From positions 39,596,235 to 39,660,234 of the forward strand of contig NC_044555.1 of the NCBI RefSeq assembly GCF_007565055.1: DNA of 64,000 bases, given 5' to 3'. The position numbers and the translations under genes were made by a program. This document shows positions 48,200 through 59,144 of this stretch, in pieces. How positions within the stretch are numbered: position 1 is the stretch's first letter; each line of letters starts with the position of its first letter. The notes under the pieces were generated by a model. It worked only from the letters and a program-made list of their open reading frames with translations, searched no databases and was not told where the DNA came from. This stretch comes from Rhinopithecus roxellana (lineage: Eukaryota > Chordata > Mammalia > Primates > Cercopithecidae).

Positions 48200-48715
48200 T
48201 ATTTCTCTAAACCTTCCATATCAGGACTCAACATTTCAGCAGCACAGATCAACACTGAGTTCTCAATATACCTCCATTTCCCAGAGTGATCAGCCAATGG
48301 TACCTAGTGACATGTCGATTACATTAGGCCACCTCAGTCATGGAAAGGGAAGTATTTTGTTCATATTGGAGTGGGCATTTACTACAGTTTATAATTTGCC
48401 TTTCCTGCATGCAATGCTTTTGTCTAAACTACCATCTGTGGACTTATAGAATGTTTGATCCACCATTATAACATTCCACACAGCATTGCCTCTTGTCAAG
48501 AAACTCACTTCATAGAAAACGAACAGTGACAATAGGCCCATGTTATTCACCATCCTGAAGCAGCTAGCTTGATAAAATAGATGTGTCTTTTTGAAGACAC
48601 AGTTACAGTACCAGCTGGGTGTGAAGAGTTTTCAGGGGTGGGGCAAGGTTTTCCAGAAGGCTTTATATGTTCTCCATCAGTTGGTAATATTTGGTGCTTT
48701 GTCCCATGGCCAGAA
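48200..48715 (+). pseudogene. HERV-L pol remnant, likely 3' integrase part
   Basis: Continues from the gag-like block with no room for a reverse transcriptase, so an internal deletion of some kilobases is inferred near 48180-48250. The DNA resembles the part of HERV-L pol before the dUTPase. Frames are short and interrupted; catalytic residues cannot be identified. Confidence 0.55.
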
Positions 48716-48719
48716 TTCA

Positions 48720-49240
48720 CAGGTCCAGGAATCAAGGTGTGGAAATGGGAGTGGCATCACTCACCATTATCCCCTGTGACACTAGCAAAAATGTTGCTTG
48801 CTGTTACTGCACTATTATACTCTGCTGGCCTAGAGGACTTAGTTCCAAAGGGAGGAAACCTTCTACCAGGAAACACAATAATCATTTCATTGGAATGAAA
48901 GTTAAGACTGTCACTCAGTCACTTATAACTACTCATGCCTCTGAATCAACAGGGAAATGAAAGTTACTGTTCTGGGTAGGGTAATTGATTTTGATTACCA
49001 AAGTGAAATTTGACTGCTACTCCACAATGGGGATAATAAAGAGTATGCCTGAAATACAGAAAATCCCTTAGGGTGTCTTAGTGCTACCATAATCTATGAT
49101 GAAGATCCACAGAATGTTAGAACAACCTAATCCAGACAGGACTGCTCATAATGCAGACCCATCAGGAAGGAAGGTTTGGTTAACCTCACCAGGTAAACAA
49201 CCACGACCAATTGATATACTTGCTGAGGGAATACAGAATG
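48720..49240 (+). pseudogene. HERV-L dUTPase remnant
   Basis: A dUTPase hydrolyses dUTP to keep uracil out of viral DNA. In HERV-L the domain ends pol. The frame at 48691-48960 contains RNQGVEMGVASLTIIP, matching the start of that domain. Further matching sequence to about 49240 is out of frame, after a stop at about 48961. Non-functional. Confidence 0.65.
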
Positions 49241-49319
49241 GGTAGTAGAAGAAAGTAGTTATAAATACCAGATATGACCATGGGGCCAGTTAGAGAGTTG
49301 AGGGTTTTTGTGTGTGTGT

Positions 49320-49485
49320 GTGCTTTACCATTTACAAATCTTTCACGTACATCCTCATTTGACCCTCATAACAACCCTGTGAGGTAGGCATCACGGATTT
49401 TCTACTCATTAAACAGATGAAGACAGTGACTCTCAGAGCAGTTCACTGATATGCCCAAGGCTCTACAGTTAGTGAGTGGTTTGTA
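49320..49485 (+). mobile_element. MIR SINE, carried in with the MYCBP 3' UTR
   Basis: CATTTACAAATCTTTCACGTACATCC, CTCATAACAACCCTGTGAGGTAGGCAT, CAGATGAAGACAGTGACTC and TGCCCAAGGCTCTACAGTTAGTGAGTGG follow MIR in order on the plus strand. It lies within the retrocopied block, so in the parent transcript it would be antisense in the 3' UTR. Confidence 0.85.
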
Positions 49486-50560
49486 TTAATATCAGACTTT
49501 GGCCTAAAAATTCAGTACCCCTCTTCCCCTCATACTTATCCCACCTACTTCACAGGGATAATGAAGATAAAATGAATTCAAGGTTAGAAAAATACTTTGA
49601 GGGAGAAAAGCACTGTATAATTATACCTACAGACTATGAGTTTCCACAGTATATGGCTCATTCCTCTTCTCATCTCAGCTTGTGTGTGAACCCAGAATTG
49701 TATATGGCCTCTGTCCTGTGCTCAGTAAGCAAATAAGGCAGGCAGTGGGTACAGTGTGATACTGTTTAAAGTTACATAAATTACAATCAGGGTAACTGCT
49801 ATTATTAGGCAAATTGAAAAACAGCACAGAAAGGCCAGTGTGCAACTAGGACCCACTAAAGCTCAGATCAAAGCAGTGCAAGATTATCAGACAAGGCATG
49901 ATTGCATAGAAGGAAAATGTGGTGTCAGAGTTCAAACTGGTGCACACAGACAGTTATCTAAGGCAGAGTGGTCGCAAAGAAGTTATTTGTTCCATGTTAC
50001 ACAAACAAGAGCAGAAGATTCATGGGAACCCATACAAAAGCATCTTGTGTCACACAGATCTCTCCAGCTGCCTGAAGGGAATATACACAACAGGGTCACC
50101 ATCAAAGAATGACTGTACCTGTGTTCATATCCTGGACTATACCAAGGAATAGCTCCACGCTAAACTGTCTTGTCAAAAATACAACCAGTGCCATCATTCC
50201 TAATCAGACTAACAAATAGAATGTCTTTTAAGGTAATGAGCTAGATGGCTGTGTTTAGGTTTTTTTCAGGATTTACTTTCGATTCTCCTGCTTTAAGACT
50301 CAAAGAAAGTTATATTGAGTTTTTATTGATGATTCTATGTGTTTTTAACAGAGTGTGATAGGTGAATTAAACATATTAAAAGAGTTCTATAGCATCTGTT
50401 CAGAAAAGATTATATACTATACAAACTATTCAAGTCATACAAAACCATTTTTCATTGTCTTTTCAACTGAGAAGAATACTATTCCACATGCTTCTTCTCC
50501 TGAGGTGGTTCATACTGAGCAAGATTTGCTTTCAGGTTTTATTTTCTTCTACAATAGCTT

Positions 50561-50573
50561 CAGATTTCTCTTT

Positions 50574-50604
<31 letters not shown>

Positions 50605-50899
50605 GAGACGGAGTCTTGCTCTGTCACCCAGGCTGGAGTGCAGTGGCCGGATCTCAGCTCACTGCAAGCTCCGCCTCCCGGGTTCCCGCCATTCTCCTGC
50701 CTCAGCCTCCCGAGTAGCTGGGACTACAGGCGCCACCACCTCGCCCGGCCAGTTTTTTGTATTTTTTAGTAGAGACGGGGTTTCACCGTGTTAACCAGGA
50801 TGGTCTCGATCTCCTGACTTCGTGATCCGCCCGTCTCGGCCTCCCAAAGTGCTGGGATTACAGGCTTGAGCCACCGCACCCGGCCCAGATTTCTCTTTC
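50561..50899 (-). mobile_element. AluY, Old World monkey-type, in the MYCBP retrocopy
   Basis: Antisense Alu at 50575-50885 with a 30-base T run, framed by a perfect 14-bp duplication CAGATTTCTCTTTC (50561-50574, 50886-50899) taken from the MYCBP coding region. It shares GGCCGGATCTCAG, CACCTCGCCCGGCCAG and GGCTTGAGCC with the young subfamily also seen at 19641. Confidence 0.96.
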
Positions 50900-51545
50900 A
50901 TTTCGGTCAGTTCTAGGTGAAGCAGCTCTATTTCTGGATTATCTGGGGTAGCAGCTTCTAAGTGATGCTTTAAAAAATCCAAAGCACTGTTAGGTTTCTC
51001 TGGTTCTTCATATAAGGCTACCAACACCTTGGTCAGCGTGTCCAGCACCCCCGACTTCCCCAAGTACCTCTGGAACTGCTCACGCTTCGAGTCGACGACT
51101 TTGTAATGGGCCATAGTGACAGCGGCAGTGGCGTAGCTGGCGCCAGACATGGAGAATTGAGGGTTTTAATTGTCATGAGTATTTTCTTAGGTTTTTAAGA
51201 ATGCATTTGTGTGTGTGTATGTTCATGTGCATATACACAGCAAATATATTTGTTTTCTTCCCTCTCTTTTGTCTTATCATGTAACATAAGATGAATATAC
51301 TTTATGTAAAAGTTTCTAAGTGTTGTTACTTTTACATCATAACATTTAAGCTAAGGAATATCAGGAAAAGTAAACATCCCTCAAAGATTTTACCTCTTCT
51401 TCTGGGGAAGAAGTTAGTGCATTTTTCAATATATCCAGGATAATCGCACTATGTTAGGCAGAATTATGATATTGTTATTGTCTTTATTTGAAGACTAAAT
51501 ATGGTTTGAGATGGATATGGGCACCAAGTTGGCAAGGCGTGGACT

Positions 51546-52033
51546 TGTAATAGTTAATTTTATGTGTCAACTTAACATGGCCATGAATGTTCAGATACGT
51601 GGTTAAAAACTCTTGTCATGTTTATCGATAATAGTGTTTCTGTAAAGTGATTAGCATTTGAATTGACGAACTGAATGAAATATACGGCCCTTTCAAATAT
51701 GTGTGGGCATCATCCAATCCATTGAGCACCTGAATAGAACAAAAAAATGGAGGAAGCTTGGATTATCCTTCCCTCTGCCAGACTGCTTGAGCTACGACAT
51801 CAATCTGCCACCTTCAGCGCTACTGGTTCCTAAGCCTTCAGATTAGTCCTGGAATCTACATAATTGACCCTCCAGCTCTCAGGCCTTTGAGCTATGCCAC
51901 TGGCTTTCCTGTGTCTACAACTTGCAAACAGCATATCACGAGATTTCTCAGCGTCTATAATTGTGTGAGATAGTACCGTATAACAAATCCCTCTCTATTG
52001 GTTCTGTTTCTCTGAAGAACACTGACGAATACT
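51546..52033 (+). repeat. 3' LTR of the HERV-L element (MLT2-type)
   Basis: Begins TGTAATAGTTAATTTTATGTG and ends GGTTCTGTTTCTCTGAAGAACAC...GAATAC. It is less diverged than its partner at 45509. A GGACTTG string precedes it in the place of the polypurine region. Confidence 0.8.
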
Positions 52034-53590
52034 CTGTGCTTTGAGATTTCAAGATATTTCTTTCAACATATTTGCTAGGAGAAAAGGAATTTTAACTGAT
52101 TATGAGCCTTTTATGGTGGCACTTGATATCCTTCTTTACTGTTCCTATTTTGAATAAGATCATTGCTTTAATGAGACTGTTTCTAACTCCTGAAATAACT
52201 ATAGGATGTATGTACACTCAAATTTTTTAGGGTAAAGAAAAAATTGCCCACTATAGCATATTGCTTTTCATGACATGAAATCATTCTCTTTCTCTCTCTG
52301 CTCCTTCCAAAGCATCTTTCAATGTTTCAGAGTGTTTTCCTTTTATAGGAAAAGAAAGAGGCTTCTTATGAGAAATTATCACACCCACCATACTCCTATT
52401 ATGTAATCATGCCATCAGAATCTAGCTTTCTGTTTTTTAATCTGAATAATGGTACAAAAAATTACACTGCTATTATAGTCATATTAATTATCCCCCTTTT
52501 AAAACAAAATGCACACATATTTTTTAAAATGTCTTGCACCCCATAGTTCAGACTTGAATGTTCCACTTTTCAAAGTTTTTCAGCTCACCCATCTTCCAGA
52601 CATCCATATACAAATTCACCTTAGTGTGACTTTTTCATGTTCTTTCACAGAAGCGTAGTTCCATTTTGTTTCAGTTCTATTGTTTTGTCTTTCACATTCT
52701 TTGCTCACCTTTATCCTATATTGGTTTACCACTCTCGATTGTACTTATACATTTTATTGTCTATGTTTTCAACTAAACTGTGCTCCTTAAGCTCAAAGGA
52801 GAATACTTGTTCATCAATTTCTCTAGTTCTTCATAACACACATTTTGATAATTTCATTAAAGATAAATTGTCAAGTTTGAAAGTGAAACTTATAAAAGGA
52901 CACATATTTTCCCATGTAGATATGTCAACCGTTACAGTATTACTCAGAGTTCCAAAATATGAACAAAAGCACAATTTGCAATGTCATTTTCTAATCACTT
53001 GAGCCCAGAGGGGAAGAATGGAAGGGTCCTCAGGTAAAGAGTAACATTGAAAGTTTCATTGTATTGCCTCATGTATTTGCCAAATGTCAGGTTTTCTAAA
53101 AGGTAAGTTAAAATGGTATATATGATAAAAGTACTTTCTAACTACAAAATTGAATGAACAAATATTTAGGATGTCCCCTAATAAAAATCTGGCACTTCAC
53201 AGGCAGCCTTATCAAACATAGCAGCTACACAGTGTGAAAGAAATGTCCATACAACAAAACTTCCCCACTTGGTTGTAAATCATTGATAAAAAAGAGTGAT
53301 GTCAGAGCTTGATCTTATGTTACCAATAGTTTAACCAAAAAAAAAAAATGGAAAAATCATTATTGTTGTAGTTGTCTAGTAACAGTCTCACAAAGAAAAA
53401 CTGCTTAATCTCCATTGAATTACTTGGAAAATCTCCACACATTGGGCAAATTCAAACAAAATTTGGGGTATAAAGTTAGTTTATTTCAGAAGTCATTTTC
53501 CATTGTAGGATGAAGACATGCACTTAAAATGTGTTTATAATATATTCATCACAGTTAAACTTTTATTTTTTTTAATGTGGAGGATTGAGA
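52034..53590. other. Unassigned AT-rich stretch
   Basis: A 121-codon plus-strand frame at 52637-53002 has a hydrophobic, low-complexity start and no recognisable domain, and its composition is like the surrounding AT-rich DNA; I regard it as chance. No familiar repeats seen. Confidence 0.45.
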
Positions 53591-53594
53591 AAGG

Positions 53595-53775
53595 TTATAT
53601 ATATTTATATATATATATATATAATATATATATAATATTTATTTATTCAAAGCTGAAGGGGGAGTCAGAATAATTCTGACACATAGTTCAAACTTGAAGT
53701 CATGTGCTGAAGTTTAATATATATTCATATATAAAATATATATAGAGATGTATATTCATATCTGTATATGTATAT
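53595..53775. repeat. TA-rich microsatellite blocks
   Basis: (TA)n at about 53598-53640 and a second ATATAT/GTATAT block at about 53718-53775, next to the left LTR of the MST-type element. Confidence 0.85.
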
Positions 53776-53837
53776 TCCAGCCTCCAGCTGGAGCTATGTA
53801 TAGAGAGAGCTTGGGTGCTTCCAGCTGTATATATAGC

Positions 53838-56193
53838 TCAAGATATTGGAGACTGGAAGTCCAAGAGTATAATGCTGGCATCTGGTGAGAGGTCACTTGT
53901 CAAAGATGGAAGGCAGAAGTGAGCATGTGAGATAATGAAAAAAAATGGGGCAAACTTATCTTTTTATTAGGAATCCATTCCCATGATAACAGCATTAATC
54001 CATTCATGAGAGCAGAACCCTCATAACCTAATCACTTATTAAAGGCTCAACCTCTTCATACCATTACAATGAGGATGAAATTTCCAACACATAAAACTTG
54101 AGGGCCACATTGAAACCAGAGCATTCCACTCCTGTCATCCAAAATTTTCATTCTTCTCACATTACAAAATAAATGTATTTCATATCAATAATTCCAAAAG
54201 TTTGACTCATTCTACTGTTAATTCAAAAGTCAAAAGTTAAGAGTCTTATCTAAATTAGAAATGGGTGATACTCAAAACATGATTCATCCCAAGCCAAAAT
54301 CTTCCACCTGCGAACCTGTGAAATCAAAACTAGTTATTTATTTTCAAAATACAGTGTTGGAACAGGCATAAAATAAACATTCATTATATAAAGGGGGGAA
54401 TATATAAGAAAAATGGGTAACTGGTACCACATAATTCTAAAACCAAACAGAAGAAATAACATTAAGTCTTAACACTGGAGAATAATCTCTGTGGACTACA
54501 TGTTCTGCTTCCTAGATACATTGGAGTAGAGGTTGGGCTCCCAAGACTTCAGGCAGTGCTGCCTCCTTTGCTTTGCTGGGCTCAGCCTATGCTTCATCTC
54601 TTTCAAGTTGGAGTCTTATGCCTGCAGCTTTTCCAGGATTGGGTTGCACGCTGGTGACCTTACAGTAGTCTTGGGAGTAGCCCCACTTCCACTGCTTCAT
54701 TAGGTAACGTCCTGGTAGAGACTGGTGACTCCACTGCTGAAGCAGGATTCTGTCCTGAACCTCTGGCTATCCTGTACATCCTTTAAATTCTAGGTGGAGG
54801 TAACTATATCCCCACAGCTCTTACGTTCTGCAAGCCTGCAGACTTAATGCAGTATGGATGCTATCAATGATTAAAGCCTGTATCTTCCAAAGCAGCAGCC
54901 AGAGTGGCCCCAGTGCTCTCCTGAGCTGCAGGTAGAGAAGTTGAAGAGTACTCAGTGGCATGCAGGGACCAGAGACCTGAGGAAGATCTGGGTAGTGAGT
55001 TCAGGGAAGGTGCCCCAGGCCTTCAATGTTCTGGCAGTCCTCCCAAACCATTCTTCTCTCCTAGAGCTCTGGGTCTGTGCTGGGAAGGACAGTTTTGAAG
55101 ATGTTTGAAATGCTTCTGGGATCTTTCTCCCATTGTCTTGATAAATACTACATGGCTCCTTTCTACTTACTATAATCTCTTTAGCAAATGATTGCTTGGC
55201 TGCGCACTTACTATTCACTCCTGAATAGGTTACTCATTCTTTGAATTGGCAAGCTGCAAAATTTCCAAATATTTTCATTTGGTTTCCCTTTTAATTATAA
55301 ATTTTATTTTTAACTCTTTTTTTTAGATCTCACTGTATATGATTACAAGTAGCCATGAAGCAGCCTAAATTGTTTCTGTTTAGATATTTCTCCTGCCAGA
55401 TACCCTAGTTCATCAATCTTAAGGTCTGCCTTTCAGAAAGTTCTCAGGCATGGACACAATTCAGCCAAGGACATTTCTACTGAATAACAAGGATGACCTT
55501 TATTCTAATTGCCAGTACCTTGTTCCTCATTTACATTTGAGACATGACAAGAATTGCCTATACCATCTATATTTCTACTTACATTCTGGTCACAACCACT
55601 CAAGTAATTCCGAAGTAGATTTCGGCTTTCACTAGTTCTGAGGTTCTCTTGTGAGCCCTCCCCAGAATCATCCTTAATACTCTGTTCATTGCAATACAAG
55701 CTTTTCCTAGCCTGCTCCTCAAAATTCTTTCAACCTCTACCCATTACCCAGCTGCAAAGCCACTTCCACTTTTTCAGGTATTTGATGTAGCAACAGCCCC
55801 ACTTCTTGGTACCAATTCTCTGTCTTAGTCCATTTTCTGCTTCTATATTAGAGTCTCGCATACCGGTGATCTGTACAAAACAGAAGTTTATTTGGCCCAT
55901 GGTTTTGGAGACCAGAAATTCCAAAGGCATGGGCTACAATCCAGTGAGGGTTATCCCATGGAAGAAGATAGAATGCAGAACTGAATGTGCAAGACAGAAA
56001 TAAATTTAACCTTTCATTAGGAACCCACTCCTGTGGTAACTAACCCACTTCTAAGATAGCAGCATTAGTCCATTTATAAGAGCAGATCCCTCATAACTTA
56101 CTTACCTCTTAAAGGCCCAACTTCTTAATACTGTTATAATGGGGATTAAGTTTGCAACACACAATATTTGGGGTATGCATTCAAACCATAGCA
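53838..56193 (-). mobile_element. MST-type MaLR element, antisense, LTR-internal-LTR
   Basis: Minus-strand MaLR element: 5' LTR at 55821-56193 (complete), internal region 54124-55820, and 3' LTR at 53838-54123 lacking its left ~70-90 bases, which are replaced by AT-rich and unrelated sequence. The minus-strand primer-binding region (TTGGTACCAAGAAGTGGGG, complement of 55798-55816) follows the 5' LTR directly. MaLR elements have no pol and were mobilised by other ERVs. Internal frames such as 55218-54952 are remnants without a known catalytic domain. Confidence 0.85.
55821..56193 (-). repeat. 5' LTR of the MST-type MaLR element
   Basis: Plus-strand TGTCTTAGTCCATTTTCTGC at the left and CAAACCATAGCA at the right end, the complement of the usual MaLR start TGCTATGGTTTG. 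AATAAA on the minus strand (TTTATT near 55886). A GATA microsatellite starts 16 bp away. Confidence 0.88.
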
Positions 56194-56208
56194 TGCATTT
56201 AGATCAAT

Positions 56209-56215
56209 GATAGAT

Positions 56216-56311
<96 letters not shown>
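56209..56311. repeat. (GATA)n microsatellite, about 100 bp
   Basis: Near-perfect GATA/TAGA tetranucleotide run with GATGATA interruptions at about 56209-56220 and 56264-56270. Confidence 0.97.
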
Positions 56312-59144
56312 TTTCCCATTAGAATGCTTTTTTATCTGTGCTTTTCCAGATCATTTTAGTTTTACACTAAAGAAGTGGTACACAAAGGTAAAGCATAATT
56401 GTTAAATACTGCCAAATCTATGCTCATTTTAAGGTTTTATAACTCAAATTATATTATTAACTATTCTTAGAAATGTTGCTATCAATAAGTTTACCATTTT
56501 CTATCTCGGCAGTTAACAAAACTTAGCCACAGCAGATGATTTTTACATAATCCTTATTATAAAATGTTCATAGAATAGATACTGAAAATAATCATCCAGC
56601 AATTTATGAAATACTAAACTTTATAACATCTTAAATTATACTAAGTCCTCCAGGCAATGGAAAATTTTCATAAACTCTTCAGAGCCCAGGGAACCAGGAC
56701 CAGAGATCTCGAGACTAATGTTGAAATAAAAAGGTGAAGATATCAATTAGGTTAAGAAGAAGAGGATACAAAGGAGACACGGTGGGATATAGGAGAAATA
56801 AGACAATAAAAAGAAGTGATGCTTTATAAAGGTAGAGGCAATCAATGCTCTTGTGATGATAACTGTGGCCAAATTTGTGTTTCAATTTACTTTTGGGGAA
56901 TGTGGTTCACTCTGCCATAAGCAGAAATGACCTTTGGAAATTATTTCTAAAGAGGTTTATTTGTTTTGGCTCTCTCAAAGTATCTCAGAAAATAATTTGT
57001 TTGTGAGTAGTTTCAGACCAGGTGATCCAAAAAGACACGCTGAATAAATGGGGATTTGAGGTTTAGGAGGCAGAAAGTTTATAAAGAGTAGGATAAATAG
57101 TGTATTAAAAATCTGAGACTCTCAATTCTTTTAAAGACACACTGAGAAACAGTGTTGAACACACCTCATTATCATACAACCAAAGCTGTTTATCCACCAA
57201 CTCCCCTCTCTTATTTAGGATCATTAAGTCCATGGCACTTCTGTAGTCTGAAAACATACTTCCTTTAGCTCATTTCTACCCATTTATTATTCCATAGATG
57301 TAAAAATTAACCACTAAATATTCTCACCAATTTTCTTATATATGAAAATCAGTATGAGTTAGTAACTGTTTGGCATTATCTTTTATAATAAATAAAAATG
57401 GTTTGTTAAGTATATTTTAGTTTTTTTCTAAGAATGTTTTGATTTTTCACTGGACTATTAACTTCACACTTATGTACAATTGCAAATTGTGAACACCTTT
57501 TATTAGAGGTCAATGACTACTGCTCAAAACTCTTTACCAAATGCTTTGTCATTTTAAACATTATTTCTAGCTCTCTTCCGAACAAATATGGTCATACTTG
57601 CTGACCTGTAATTTGAACTTGTAACCTAATGTCAGAGTCTATTGTTTATAATAAAAGAACTGGCTTTATGTTATATTGTTTCTCAGAATTCTGAATATAT
57701 CTGGCTATATTGGCCAGCAGCAACTATAGACAATCATTAGGGTTGCCTTTCAGCTACAATTTTTAACAGTAATATAAGAGCAATGGGTGGTGTTGTGTCC
57801 TTGAAAAGTTTTTCTTTTTTAACTTTCCTTTTCAAATCTAGCTTTTTGTTTTAAGCACACATATATCACTTCTCTAGTTCTTGTATAAGACTGGTTACAC
57901 AAACCTGATTTAAATTTTCAAATATTTGTTAAATGAATTAATGGCATTTTAGCCTCATGTGCTTCAAATCTCAAAGTTGCTTTTCTGTTGCTGAACAGCA
58001 AAAGTTTGTTTAACCTTTTTTATCTTGAATATTATATTGGACTTCATTTTCAGGTGTATGAATTGATATTAGCATGAAAATGCAAGAAGAAATTATTCAA
58101 TAATATATGATGTTACAGATGATGTTAGATTCTTTCTCAGTAAATTTTTAAATAGAATACTACTTTGATAAAGTACCAGAAGACATTCATTTTTAATATG
58201 AGAATTGAGTATGTATTAATAATTGCTTCAGCACATTTTTGCTCCATTTATATTCCTGGGAATGACCTCACACAATTGTATTGTCTTTCAAGTGTAAGAT
58301 TCATTTAAGAGAGGCCTAATTTTATGACACTGGGCAGCTTATTCACTCTGCACATTAGATGTGAGATAAGGACAGCTAGAAACTTTCACAGGTGAATGCC
58401 TTATTTACTAATGTGATACAAAAGTACATTTGCTCTTCTTTTGTATTTCCATTTAAATGCATATATGAAAAACAACATGTTAAACTAACCTCAATAGGAA
58501 GACTGAATGCAGCCATTATCTAAGTGGCTCAAAGGCTATACCATCTGCTACAATTATTCCCAAATTTCAGTTGATTTGTATTTCCAGTTGTTTTTGCTGG
58601 AAAGGGCCATCTGTTCACTTTAATTATATACTTTTCAAATTTTTTACGTTATATATTTCTGGCCTCAATAAACTACAACATAATGTAAAGAAGTTATTTC
58701 TGCAATTTTTTTGAATCAAACAATTAAACAACATAAAAGTCTAAATAATGTGATAAACTGTAAAATGCCATTATGCATTTGTTCCCCACAAGCCATTATA
58801 TTAAAATGACTTGAAGTATTAAATTTAGCCAAAATAATTTGTAATTTATTCTATTCTATCTTAAATTATTCTGAGATATATTTTTCTGTCAACACATGAA
58901 ACCATTCGTATTTCTTGCATAAAAATCAGAAAAATACTACAGATTAAAAACTGAAGAAATGTATTTGGCTAGAGTTGGGTTTTGTTTGTTTTATTATTTG
59001 CTTGTTTTGTTGATGTTTTACTTTTTATCTAGTTCTATTTTAAATTGTCATTTAAAAATACCCTGCTGATAGCGTTCTGACACAATAATTGAGATAATGT
59101 TGAATTTCTATCATTTTAAAAGTCAACAGCGTCATATATAATGA
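56312..59144. other. Quiet AT-rich stretch, 2.8 kb
   Basis: The longest part of the window with neither a repeat I can name nor an open frame of 60 codons or more. It is the best candidate here for single-copy DNA. Confidence 0.5.

Larger units (their letters stand above)
49293..51167 (-). pseudogene. MYCBP (retrocopy): MYCBP processed pseudogene inside HERV-L, split by an AluY
   Basis: MYCBP (AMY-1) is a small 103-residue partner of MYC. The minus strand has a short 5' UTR (51151-51115), the start codon at 51112-51114, and an intronless frame: MAHYKVVDSKREQF, then LTKVLVALYEEPEKPNSALDFL, to KEKS, where an AluY (50575-50885) intervenes. After the Alu a 1-base loss in an A run gives TGA at 50532-50534; the original stop aligns at 50479-50481. 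A long 3' UTR continues to about 49309, including MIR sequence. A 16-bp direct repeat (49293-49308, 51152-51167; 15 match) lies in HERV-L sequence and brackets the copy. No clear poly(A) remains; the left end is TTTTT plus a (GT)n run. Confidence 0.92.
45509..52033 (+). mobile_element. HERV-L-type provirus (class III ERV) with MLT2-type LTRs, carrying a retrocopy
   Basis: 5' LTR 45509-46017, a primer-binding site right after it, internal sequence 46018-49308, a 1.84-kb inserted block (49309-51151), the 3' end of the internal region 51152-51545 and a 3' LTR 51546-52033. HERV-L lacks env, and its pol ends with a dUTPase; both fit here. The internal part is about 3.7 kb without the insertion, shorter than the family norm of nearly 6 kb, because the reverse transcriptase region is missing. 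All frames are broken by stops and shifts. No 5-bp target duplication is obvious. Confidence 0.82.

Noticed and set aside
49840..50152. Pair of overlapping frames of 77-90 codons that might be an exon
   Set aside because: They fall within the bracketed MYCBP retrocopy block, on the strand opposite to it, so they are most simply 3' UTR sequence.
52637..53002. 121-codon plus-strand frame
   Set aside because: AT-rich, low-complexity composition like its surroundings, no domain, no sign of exon structure.
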